NCBI GenBank assembly: GCA_002369155.1
Contig: DFEM01000020.1
Span: 1 to 10,838 of the forward strand
Source of the DNA: Lachnospiraceae bacterium UBA3802
GTDB lineage: Bacteria > Bacillota > Clostridia > Lachnospirales > Lachnospiraceae
Direction of reading: 5' to 3'
Length of the DNA: 10,838 nucleotides
Part shown: positions 1 to 7,719 of the stretch, in pieces
How the letters are laid out: the number at the start of each line of letters is the position of its first letter
Position numbering within the stretch: the first letter of the stretch is position 1
Made by a program: the position numbers and the translations under genes
The notes under the pieces: generated by a model
What the model was told of the DNA's origin: nothing
What the model saw: the letters and a program-made list of their open reading frames with translations, nothing else
Databases searched by the model: none

Positions 1-980
1 AGAAAAAAGATTTAAAAAAGATATTGATTAAAACATTAAAAAACATCGGCGCACTGCTTGCTTCGGGAATCGGTTATTTTGTCGTATATAAAGTCGTATG
101 CCTACTTCATCACGTAAACGTGACTTCTTCATATCACGGGCTGACTCAGGTTGCAAATTTTGAAAATACAACTCTTTTCTCAGTCTTAATCGATACCTAC
201 AAATTATTCTTCCGTTTTCTTTTCTCACCGGAAACATTTGTATCCACAATCCTTATGGGAATCAGAATAAGCAATGTCTGGAAGATTCTTTTAAATGCGG
301 GACTTGTTTGCAGCCTTATAACAATTGCCGCAGGGTTTATCATTTTAAACATAAAAAATAAAATTCCTTTTTATCAAATACTCTTGGAAATTGCAGGCAT
401 CATCCTCTTTCCATTTGCCGCAAATTTTGTCTGCTTCATGTCAAAAGGAATCGAGCATGAATTGATGATTTATTCATTTGTATTTGTATATGTTTTTGCT
501 CTTTTCATACTTGATAAAATATCCAAAGATTCCAAGAAAAAAGCATACAGATATATACTGCTTATTCCGTTTTTGATTTTCATCTGGAACGGATTCGTCT
601 ATGCCAATCAGGTGTATTTTAAAATTGATATGGAGGACCGTGCAGCAGTATCGATTGCAACAAGAATTATTGATGATATCGAAGATGTCGAAGGGTATGA
701 ACCCGGTGTCACTCCGGTTCGATTCGCAGGAGCGCTTGACCGTTCCGATTACATGGAGCCCGTCATCTATTTAAAAGATGTTACCGTAAACGGAAATTAC
801 AATACTCCTTTCACTTACGAAAGGTCTCTTCCGTTCTACTTAAAACATTATCTTGATGTAAAAATAAACGTATATGATGCACCTGTTTCTTCGGATGTTT
901 TAGCAAATATGCCAAGCTACCCGAATGAGGGTTCAATACAATTCGTTGATGACATCCTTGTAATAAAAATATCCGAATAA
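1..980 (+). CDS. GtrII-type membrane glucosyltransferase, 5'-truncated by window edge
   Basis: This is the C-terminal part (about 325 visible residues) of a polytopic membrane protein. The frame is open to base 3 with no stop, so the TTG at 24 is not the real start and the N-terminus lies to the left. About five or six hydrophobic segments are followed, from roughly residue 194 counted from that TTG, by a hydrophilic tail with the pattern ANQVYFK, then TRIIDDIE, then EGYEPGVTPVRFAG. I recognise that pattern from the glucosyltransferase GtrII family (Glucos_trans_II), first known from serotype-converting phages. Family members move glucose from undecaprenyl-phosphate-glucose onto a surface polysaccharide on the outer face of the membrane; the sugar and acceptor here are unknown. 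The gene ends with TAA at 978-980, 39 bases before the next gene on the same strand, which suggests co-transcription. Family assignment is fairly firm from the tail motif; specificity is not inferable. Confidence 0.8.
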   Translation, partial: KKDLKKILIKTLKNIGALLASGIGYFVVYKVVCLLHHVNVTSSYHGLTQVANFENTTLFSVLIDTYKLFFRFLFSPETFVSTILMGIRISNVWKILLNAGLVCSLITIAAGFIILNIKNKIPFYQILLEIAGIILFPFAANFVCFMSKGIEHELMIYSFVFVYVFALFILDKISKDSKKKAYRYILLIPFLIFIWNGFVYANQVYFKIDMEDRAAVSIATRIIDDIEDVEGYEPGVTPVRFAGALDRSDYMEPVIYLKDVTVNGNYNTPFTYERSLPFYLKHYLDVKINVYDAPVSSDVLANMPSYPNEGSIQFVDDILVIKISE

Positions 981-1005
981 CAGAATGTAAATATTCACGT
1001 CAGTA

Positions 1006-1012
1006 AGAAAGG
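1006..1012 (+). promoter_or_regulatory. Ribosome binding site of the DUF6020-type gene
   Basis: AGAAAGG lies seven bases upstream of the ATG at 1020 and supports that start. It sits in the 39-base gap after the GtrII-like gene. Confidence 0.6.
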
Positions 1013-1019
1013 TCTTGTA

Positions 1020-2777
1020 ATGAAAAAAGCAACGGCATTAATCTTTTCTTTTTTATCCGTGTGGGCTTTAATGCTCTCTTTCGGATTATCAGCAAGAAAT
1101 CCTTTGACGATTGCCGCCTTTGCGGGAATCGCTTTTCTCATTTATAAAAACTTTGATTTAAGCGAACCCAAAGGAATTGTTTTTATCCATCTCACCGCCG
1201 TTTTGCTTGCATTTTTTACATTCATCGTAAAGATTGAAGCTGCGCTCTCTTTATACGAAAACAAAGCTTTTAAACTGCTTTGCATCATGATCATGGCCGG
1301 CGGGCTTTATCTTCTTTTCTTCCACGTACTTAAACTTCTCGCATGCATCATAAAACCCACAGATAAAATCTTTTATGAAAAAGAAACCATCAAGCCGAAG
1401 AGCCTTTGGGGCATCTCTTTTGCCATTTGTTTTATCGCATATCTTCCATGGTATCTTTACAGTTTTCCCGGTATCTTTTCACCCGACTCGATAGCGCAGT
1501 TCGGTCAGGTAATCGGAGTCAATCCTTTGTCCAACCACCATCCGATTTGCAATACTTTCGTTATGTGGATCTGCTACAAAATCGCAGGTCTTTTCACGAG
1601 CAATGTCAGCGACCGTGCTGGGCTTTATACCTTCGTGCAGATGGCATTTCTTGCTTTCGGTGTATCTTACGTAATTTATACGCTTTACAAAATACTTAAA
1701 TTAAAACCCGTTTACTGTTTTATCATTCTTGCGGTTTATGCGCTCACACCCTACAACGCAGTTCTTTCCATCCTTGTCGGAAAAGATGCAATGTTTGGCG
1801 CAATAATGATGCTTTTTGTCAGCGAAGTTCTTCGTTTTGTATATACATGCAATGATGAAAAAAAGAAAATCACAAAAGTATTTGACTGTATTAGATTCAT
1901 TCTTTTTGGAATCGGCATGTGTCTTTTCAGAACAAACGGATTTTATGCATTTATACTGTTTGCGATTTGCTTTGTATTAATCTTTATAAAAGATTGGAAA
2001 AAAGTGCTTATTCGCGTCGGAGTAATTCTTGCCGTAACGCTTTTGATTAAAGGGCCCGTAATGAATGCTCTTGATATTAAGCAGCCCGATATTGCAGAGT
2101 CTTTGCATGTACCCGAGCAGCAGATTTCAAGAATCATTGTCAATGACAGAGATTTGACCGATTACGAGAGAACCATGCTTGAAAACGTTGCCGACTTAAG
2201 CTATGTAAAACCTTTCTATGTACCTTCTTTTGCCGACAATATTAAAGAGCTTATTCGTGCCGGTCACCAGGAAGTCATCACGGAAAACAAACTCGAATTT
2301 GCAAAGCTTTATGTAACACTCGGACTTAAATATCCCGCAGATTATCTTTTCGCATGGAAGGATCTCGCAGAATATATCATTTACCCCGAAGGCAATTATG
2401 ATGTGGCAATTATCGAGGGTGTGTACAATAACGAAATCGGTGTATCTCATAACGGAATAATCGGCGGAAAGGTATTGCTTAAATTAAGAGAACTTGCCGT
2501 TAAAGTTCCAAACTATATTCCCGTATATGGATTTCTTTTTTCCATGGGTGCATTCACCTGGCTTTTTATCATATCCTTTATGCTTATTCTTACAAATAAA
2601 AAAGACAGGAAACGAATCGTGGTACTTATCCCCGCGATTGCACTTATCCTGTCGCTTTTGCTTGCAATTCCGTCAGCAGGCGAATTCAGATATGCAACAT
2701 CCTATATCCTGCTTGCACCGTTTGTTTTATGTATTTTTAAAAACATAAATGTTTCTTCGAATGAAGAAAAACAATAA
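1020..2777 (+). CDS. DUF6020 family polytopic membrane protein, probable GT-C-like enzyme
   Basis: A 585-residue multi-pass protein with roughly a dozen hydrophobic segments. The pattern matches the DUF6020 family: FPGIFSPDSIAQFGQ at 149-163, NHHP at 172-175, GKDAMFG at 254-260, RTNGFY at 304-309, EQQISRI at 366-372 in a hydrophilic region, and GEFRYAT at 554-560 before the last helix. An acidic residue (Asp156) in an external loop after a helix, with a long hydrophilic segment (about 350-500) between membrane blocks, resembles the architecture of GT-C glycosyltransferases that use polyprenyl-phosphate sugars. That role is inference, since the family has no established reaction that I know of. 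The ATG at 1020 has a good RBS. The gene follows the GtrII-like gene by 39 bases, so the two probably act on the same surface glycan. It ends tail-to-tail with the opposing gene, 3 bases apart. Confidence 0.8.
   Translation: MKKATALIFSFLSVWALMLSFGLSARNPLTIAAFAGIAFLIYKNFDLSEPKGIVFIHLTAVLLAFFTFIVKIEAALSLYENKAFKLLCIMIMAGGLYLLFFHVLKLLACIIKPTDKIFYEKETIKPKSLWGISFAICFIAYLPWYLYSFPGIFSPDSIAQFGQVIGVNPLSNHHPICNTFVMWICYKIAGLFTSNVSDRAGLYTFVQMAFLAFGVSYVIYTLYKILKLKPVYCFIILAVYALTPYNAVLSILVGKDAMFGAIMMLFVSEVLRFVYTCNDEKKKITKVFDCIRFILFGIGMCLFRTNGFYAFILFAICFVLIFIKDWKKVLIRVGVILAVTLLIKGPVMNALDIKQPDIAESLHVPEQQISRIIVNDRDLTDYERTMLENVADLSYVKPFYVPSFADNIKELIRAGHQEVITENKLEFAKLYVTLGLKYPADYLFAWKDLAEYIIYPEGNYDVAIIEGVYNNEIGVSHNGIIGGKVLLKLRELAVKVPNYIPVYGFLFSMGAFTWLFIISFMLILTNKKDRKRIVVLIPAIALILSLLLAIPSAGEFRYATSYILLAPFVLCIFKNINVSSNEEKQ
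2752..2769. other. Short AT-rich inverted repeat at the convergent gene ends
   Basis: TTTCTTC at 2752-2758 pairs perfectly with GAAGAAA at 2763-2769 across a four-base loop, inside the last codons of the DUF6020-type gene and just before the two facing stops. It is the only hairpin I see near the convergence. The stem is weak, with two G-C pairs, and no clean run of Ts follows directly on either strand, so calling it a terminator would go beyond the evidence. Confidence 0.3.
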
Positions 2778-2780
2778 GCA

Positions 2781-4280
2781 TCATTCCTCCGAAAGCACTA
2801 CAAAATTTTTGTTAAAATATCTTGCATATGCTTCATTTATCCAATTGGTTTTATCGTCGGTTACATCTATAAAGAAGAGAAGATATGGTTTTCTTGAATA
2901 GGGATGAAATACGACATCTTTGATGTTTTCATCGTTTAATATTGCCAGTCTCTCCTGCCATTCTTCATTGTAAATCTTTGCCTCATTTTCTCTTAATGAA
3001 TAAACAGCCGAAACGGAGGTTGATGTTTTTCCGTAAGTTTTATAAATTGTGAAAAGAACTCCTGTAACTGCAAACGCGGCTAATGCCACTCTGATAATTC
3101 CAACGATTGTTTTGTTCTTTTTCGCTGTCTCTTTTTCATTACTTTTTATCTTTTTTAATACTATCCCTTTTATAAACCCAATCCAGTACCAAACATTGAT
3201 TGTTATCAGAAGATACATGGTAAATCTGTATATGTTCTGCACGCGATACATTCCGATTATTTTTAATGCATAAAGATTTGGTGTAAACATCGTTGCAAAA
3301 AGAAGATAGGAAATAATCGTAACGAGAAACGGAAATCTGTATTTTACGCCACGCTCTTCTTTGTTAAAAACAAATACCGGTATCAGACAAACATTTGTCA
3401 GAATAACAGGCAGGTTGGTCCATGTTTTTATATATTTTACGGATTCGACAAATGACATTAATACAGCATGAATTGCACTGTCTCCTTCTCCTGCCGCAGA
3501 CTGTCTTACTCCTGCGCCCGGGCTTAGGACATTAAATGCAAAGCATGCCAAATAGAACGCAAAAAGAATCACCAAAAAGATGCTGTTTTTCTTTTTGTTT
3601 ACGAAAGAGAGAATAATCAATATCGGAATAAGGCACAATGTGGGAAGTCCCGAAATATAGCCGGATCCGGCGATGACAAATGCAAATATCAAAAAAATGA
3701 TTTTTTCAAAAACGTTTATTTTTTTGTCTTCGTCTCTGAAAACGCAGTAAACAAGCAACGCGGAAAAAAGAACCATAAAGGCAAAAGGTAATGTGTAATT
3801 CATTACGCTTGCCATCCAAAAGAACGCTTCCATTCCGGAAATCGGAAGAAGAATCTGCAGCATTATTACAGGAAGAATATAAATAAAAGATTTTACAATC
3901 GAAACTTTATAAAGCTTATGGAATATGATATATGCTCCCGAAAGTTCCGATATAATCAACGAAAAAATACCGACCCACGTACAGATAAAATACGTCTTCT
4001 CTGCAAAGAACGAAAGAAAAACAAAATACAGCCAGTCAGCAAAATACAATCCCTGCCAGCTCTTCCAAGTCTCAAGAGAATATCCGGCACATAGATACAA
4101 AGTTTTAATTACGGAGTGGGATTCTTTCCAATAAGGTCCGACATGGTAAAGATAACTGAAATCATCGGTAGTCGGAAAAGAATATTTGGCTATAATCAAA
4201 AGCGGCACGATTAAAATAATCAGTGTCGCCAATAAACCAATCAGTATTAATATGTCATAAAGATTGCTCTTTTTTTTCAT
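2781..4280 (-). CDS. DUF6056-like polytopic membrane protein
   Basis: A 499-residue multi-pass protein starting MKKKSNLYD. The ATG at 4280 is preferred over an in-frame TTG at 4298, because GGAAGG lies ten bases upstream of the ATG and the TTG codon abuts that RBS. After the first helix comes PTTDDFSYL (36-44). Later motifs are FFWMASVMNYTLPF (153-166) and NVLSPGAGVRQ (250-260). A hydrophilic C-terminal tail of about 80 residues carries LRENEAKIYNEEWQERLAIL (429-448) and DKTNWINEAYARYF (476-489). This order (early acidic pair, FW..NY, SPG..R, then a tail with a W-x-N..A.Y pattern) fits my memory of DUF6056 proteins, often found in polysaccharide loci. The acidic pair suggests GT-C-like chemistry at the outer face. 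Its start overlaps the end of the ligase-like gene by 26 bases, implying coupled translation. It is the last gene of the - strand run. The family call is moderate; the function is unknown. Confidence 0.62.
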   Translation of the reverse strand: MKKKSNLYDILILIGLLATLIILIVPLLIIAKYSFPTTDDFSYLYHVGPYWKESHSVIKTLYLCAGYSLETWKSWQGLYFADWLYFVFLSFFAEKTYFICTWVGIFSLIISELSGAYIIFHKLYKVSIVKSFIYILPVIMLQILLPISGMEAFFWMASVMNYTLPFAFMVLFSALLVYCVFRDEDKKINVFEKIIFLIFAFVIAGSGYISGLPTLCLIPILIILSFVNKKKNSIFLVILFAFYLACFAFNVLSPGAGVRQSAAGEGDSAIHAVLMSFVESVKYIKTWTNLPVILTNVCLIPVFVFNKEERGVKYRFPFLVTIISYLLFATMFTPNLYALKIIGMYRVQNIYRFTMYLLITINVWYWIGFIKGIVLKKIKSNEKETAKKNKTIVGIIRVALAAFAVTGVLFTIYKTYGKTSTSVSAVYSLRENEAKIYNEEWQERLAILNDENIKDVVFHPYSRKPYLLFFIDVTDDKTNWINEAYARYFNKNFVVLSEE

Positions 4281-6021
4281 CAATACGAGGCCTTCCAATC
4301 ATTAAAGGTAAAAGCGTTATAAAGAAAAGCGAGAAAAGCATCTTGCCCGGGAATGCGATATTCTCTGTCAGGCTGATTAAGAATACTCCAAAATGTACAC
4401 AGTTTACAAAGACGAAATACCATGGTGTTTTGTCTTTTTTTATTATTGTATGCACAAACGAGAATATCAGGGAATAAAGTGATATCCCTGCAAACAAAAT
4501 TCCCGCAAATATACCAAAGCAATATGTAACCTGCAAATACGAATTATGCGCATGAGGAACTCTGTACCAGCGTAAAATATATGCCGAGGGATATTCTTCT
4601 TCACAGCCAAGTATACGTATGTTTCTGAAATAATAACCCCAAATGTATTTTCTGATTCCAAGAATCTTTTCAAGGCCTTTATACTCTTCGTATGTATAGG
4701 CAGGATGCGATTCATCCGTTCCCGGTATTACGCCGTCAGGATAACTTATTACCGTTCCGTTTACTATAACTGGTTCCGCTGAAGCATTTTCCTCAACTGT
4801 TTCAGAATCTGAAACCGTATCATTTGTGGCAACTTCCAAAATTGGTGCGCCGACAGGAGCCGATTTATTCTCTTCCATCAGGTTTTCTTCAATAATCATC
4901 GCACCCTTGGTATCAATTTGATTTACATTAAATCTTTTAAAAAAGTAATCTGAAAATTCCTTGAGTTCTGTATATTTTTCCGAGTTCCAGGGATCGAAAG
5001 AATGCACAAAATCTTCACTGTATTCAGTAATCCAAATCGGGTGGTGACGAAGTGCCGGAATATATCTTACACATGCAAATACAAGCGGGAAACTGAGCGC
5101 AAATACACAAAGCATGCAGATTCCTTTTAAAAGAAATCCTTTAAGAAATTTTTTTCTTAATACCATTAGTTCTCCCAAAAGAAGGAAGATGATTGTAGTC
5201 AGAACAAATGCCACGAGCGAGCTTCTGCTTATGGTTAAAAGAACAAACGACCACATTGCACAGGCAAAAAGAAAATGAATGACTCTCAATGCTTTGGGGT
5301 TTTCATTTTTCTGAAGATACAGATATTTGCCAAGCCATCCCAAATATACGCAATAATAAAACATGCCGTTAACATTGGAATTGGTGAAAGCGCCGACATA
5401 TCTTAACTGGTCGTAAGGTCTGTGTAAAAATGCGAAAGACTGAATTACAAAGAACGCGATTATTAATGAATCACATACGGAAACGAACAAACATTCATTG
5501 TCTTTTTCATCACTCGGAGCAAGGAAAAATCCGTAGAAAAAGATTCCGTAAAAAAGCGGCCAGACTGCTTTGTTAATTGAAATGGTACTCCAAATGAAGA
5601 AACCGATTGCTATTGAAAAAAGATAGTTCCTTTTTTCAAGCAACGGCCTCATCTCTTTTTTTATGTAAAGAGTGATTATTCTGATTAAAATCAATCCGTA
5701 AAAAACGCCTTCGATTACCCATGCGGCAAAAGCCATTCTGTGAAGTGCCGAATAATAATATTTGTAAATTATCACCGATGCAACAGGAATTGATATAACA
5801 AGCCAGACAAGATACGGAATTTTTAAAAAATTCTTTATTCCGAACCTTGCAACCACTATGGGAAAAAGACAGAATCCAAGACAGCTGACCGCAAGATTCC
5901 ACCAGTCTCCGCCGCCTGCTGCCCTTGTAAAAGCAACAGCGCATAGAAGAACCATACTCAATGTATAAACTATTCTTTTGTAATCAACAGAAAGTTTCTT
6001 CTCGTTCATTTTCTTGTTCAA
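4255..6021 (-). CDS. O-antigen ligase / polymerase family (Wzy_C-like) membrane protein
   Basis: A polytopic protein of 588 residues from TTG at 6021, or 584 from ATG at 6009; neither start has a strong RBS (GGGA lies just upstream), so the start is uncertain. The family marks are RYVGAFTNSNVNGMF (207-221), TISRSS (263-268) in a helix, and RVPHAHNSYLQVTY (487-500) just before the final helices. The last is the conserved histidine/asparagine motif of the Wzy_C/WaaL superfamily. These enzymes polymerise lipid-linked repeat units or ligate glycans onto an acceptor on the outer membrane face; in a Gram-positive the product could be a capsule, a wall polymer or a protein-linked glycan. The large external loop (about 321-485) is unusually long. 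It contains a low-complexity stretch rich in Glu, Ser, Thr and Ala (about 377-418), which accounts for the extra length over the usual 400-450 residues. It overlaps the next gene by 26 bases and sits 78 bases after the previous one. The family call is strong; polymerase versus ligase cannot be decided. Confidence 0.8.
   Translation of the reverse strand: MNKKMNEKKLSVDYKRIVYTLSMVLLCAVAFTRAAGGGDWWNLAVSCLGFCLFPIVVARFGIKNFLKIPYLVWLVISIPVASVIIYKYYYSALHRMAFAAWVIEGVFYGLILIRIITLYIKKEMRPLLEKRNYLFSIAIGFFIWSTISINKAVWPLFYGIFFYGFFLAPSDEKDNECLFVSVCDSLIIAFFVIQSFAFLHRPYDQLRYVGAFTNSNVNGMFYYCVYLGWLGKYLYLQKNENPKALRVIHFLFACAMWSFVLLTISRSSLVAFVLTTIIFLLLGELMVLRKKFLKGFLLKGICMLCVFALSFPLVFACVRYIPALRHHPIWITEYSEDFVHSFDPWNSEKYTELKEFSDYFFKRFNVNQIDTKGAMIIEENLMEENKSAPVGAPILEVATNDTVSDSETVEENASAEPVIVNGTVISYPDGVIPGTDESHPAYTYEEYKGLEKILGIRKYIWGYYFRNIRILGCEEEYPSAYILRWYRVPHAHNSYLQVTYCFGIFAGILFAGISLYSLIFSFVHTIIKKDKTPWYFVFVNCVHFGVFLISLTENIAFPGKMLFSLFFITLLPLMIGRPRIDEKKEQSL
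4291..4296 (-). promoter_or_regulatory. Ribosome binding site inside the upstream gene, decides the 4280 start
   Basis: On the - strand this reads GGAAGG, ten bases before the ATG at 4280 and within the last codons of the O-antigen-ligase-like gene. It argues for the ATG start rather than the overlapping TTG at 4298. Confidence 0.5.
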
Positions 6022-6099
6022 TGTCCCGTGAATCGTAATTAATAAACTGTTTCAAATTTCTATCTTTAAATCCTGATTGTCTCGACTTCGAATTTTTTA

Positions 6100-7713
6100 T
6101 TAACGAAGTTTATAAAAGCTTACTTCGTTGTCCCTGTAAATCAATTCCTTGCCTTTGGAATCGAGTATTTTATCTATATCGCCGTCAGTTAAAGTAACAA
6201 TATATTTCGAATTAAGGTTGTCAATATTCTGAATTACATATCCCTGCTCGCAGCAGCTGATACCGAAGCCTTCCGGAATTGAATAAAGTCTCTGCCATTT
6301 TAATGCTTTCTTTGCGTTGCTGTTGTATTGATAATCCGAAAGCGTCCAGATAATATCATTGTCAAAATTCGGTCCGTTGTCAGCCAGAGTCATATTAGCG
6401 TCAAACTTTTCTTCCCAGACAGTCTGGCGTGCCCATGTCTCTTCACTCCAAAAAGGCACCTGATAATCATAAGCCGATGTTCCTTTTATCATAAAGAAGA
6501 ATATACAGACTGCTGCGAAGACAATGTTTTTAACAAATGCTTTATTGTTAAGAACTGCCATTATAAATACTCCGCCCGCTATAAATGTAAGCAGGTGTTT
6601 GCTGCCCTCTTCCAGCTTATACATTAAAAGAAGTGCCATCAGCATTCCGAACATTACAACAAAATAGTTAATCTCGATAATGATTCTATTAAACGCACCT
6701 TCGCTCTTTAACTTTTCTTTCTTTTCATTTTTTGCGGTTTTAATTCTTACAATATCGATTACACTTCTTGCTGCAAAGATGCCCATTACAACAAGATATG
6801 TCACAAAGAATGCGCCGGGAGCAAATCCGCTTCGAACACCCTCGATGGAATATTTAATAAATTCCCTGCCCATGTAATAAAGCCTTGCAAAGAAATTATG
6901 AAATCCTGTTCCAAATCCTTTTGTCGCAAAATCCGTAAGCCAGTCCATTGAAAAAAGCGGAGTAAAATACGCTGCGCCAAGGAACTTCTTAATGCAGGCG
7001 TAAGAAACTAAAGTTGCGATAAAAGCAATACCTGCAGAGATTATCCATCCTGCTTTTTTCTTCCTTACACAAATAATCAAAGGAAGGATCATAAAGAGCA
7101 GAAGGTAAGGTCTCATAAGAGTCATTACCGCCGACATTACAAGCATCAAAATAAGCTTCGCATTCGTCTCTTTAAAAAGATATGAGTATGTTAATGCACT
7201 TAAAATAATTACCATGCAAAAACATATAATCTCCGGCATTCCGGAAAGCATGTATCTTTCAAATAAAACAAACGATCCCATTCCCATTCCGAGTGAAATC
7301 ATCTGCTTCCATGTGGATTTTGTAATAAGAACAAATGCCGCGCTCGTTGCACAAAGAAGGAAAATATTACAAAGAATCGGCGATAAAAGTCCCCATCCGA
7401 AAATTGTTCCCCAGATTACCCAGGGGAATACCAATACAGGACTCCAGGCTGCAAAACTCAAGACTTCGGCATGGCTTTCATTAAATCCGAAATAACCTTT
7501 GGGAAATCCGCCGTGAACCATTCCTTCAACCTGCTTAAAGTAGAATAATTCATCATTCCACTCGCCGTTAGGAAGATATACATTAAAGATGGTTTTTCCC
7601 TGAATTCCGCAATAAATCGCGCATAACAAAAGAGGGAAAATAAATGCCGTAATTCCCTTTATCAGATAAACATATCTTTTATTATCTTTTAAATATTTAA
7701 AGAGTTTTTTCAT
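6100..7713 (-). CDS. Uncharacterised polytopic membrane protein, GT-C-like
   Basis: A 537-residue protein with about ten hydrophobic segments and a hydrophilic C-terminal region from about 412. After the first helix comes a conserved-looking loop: GEWNDELFYFKQVEGMVH (50-67), GYFGFNESHA (73-82) and SFAAWSPVLVFPW (86-98). MLSGMPEIICF (155-165) and TLMRPYLLLF (198-207) follow. I have seen this arrangement in unnamed membrane proteins of Lachnospiraceae but know no family name or function. The Asp-Glu pair (54-55) followed by aromatics in the first external loop is the GT-C pattern, so a polyprenyl-linked sugar transferase is a reasonable guess. The external C-terminal part, with Trp/Tyr/Asn-rich sequence, could bind glycan. 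The ATG at 7713 is only six bases after the previous stop and has no visible RBS, so translation probably depends on the gene before it. A 78-base gap follows. Confidence 0.7.
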   Translation of the reverse strand: MKKLFKYLKDNKRYVYLIKGITAFIFPLLLCAIYCGIQGKTIFNVYLPNGEWNDELFYFKQVEGMVHGGFPKGYFGFNESHAEVLSFAAWSPVLVFPWVIWGTIFGWGLLSPILCNIFLLCATSAAFVLITKSTWKQMISLGMGMGSFVLFERYMLSGMPEIICFCMVIILSALTYSYLFKETNAKLILMLVMSAVMTLMRPYLLLFMILPLIICVRKKKAGWIISAGIAFIATLVSYACIKKFLGAAYFTPLFSMDWLTDFATKGFGTGFHNFFARLYYMGREFIKYSIEGVRSGFAPGAFFVTYLVVMGIFAARSVIDIVRIKTAKNEKKEKLKSEGAFNRIIIEINYFVVMFGMLMALLLMYKLEEGSKHLLTFIAGGVFIMAVLNNKAFVKNIVFAAVCIFFFMIKGTSAYDYQVPFWSEETWARQTVWEEKFDANMTLADNGPNFDNDIIWTLSDYQYNSNAKKALKWQRLYSIPEGFGISCCEQGYVIQNIDNLNSKYIVTLTDGDIDKILDSKGKELIYRDNEVSFYKLR

Positions 7714-7719
7714 AACAAT

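Noticed and set aside
2800..2812. 13-base palindrome ACAAAA-T-TTTTGT near the end of the DUF6056-like gene
   Set aside because: It is almost entirely A/T, within the coding sequence and without a proper stem-loop plus T-tract, so it is probably chance.
4281..4298. TTG start six codons upstream for the DUF6056-like gene
   Set aside because: The codons run through the GGAAGG that serves as RBS for the ATG at 4280.
5636..5944. 102-codon open frame on the - strand inside the ligase-like gene
   Set aside because: It is a frame-shifted shadow of the hydrophobic N-terminal half of the real protein, with no RBS or family motif.
6022..6099. Possible promoter in the 78-base gap before the ligase-like gene
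   Set aside because: Only poor pairs of boxes can be drawn (for example TCGAGA and TAGAAA, each 4 of 6 to consensus, 17 apart); AT-rich DNA gives such matches by chance. No hairpin terminator is visible either.
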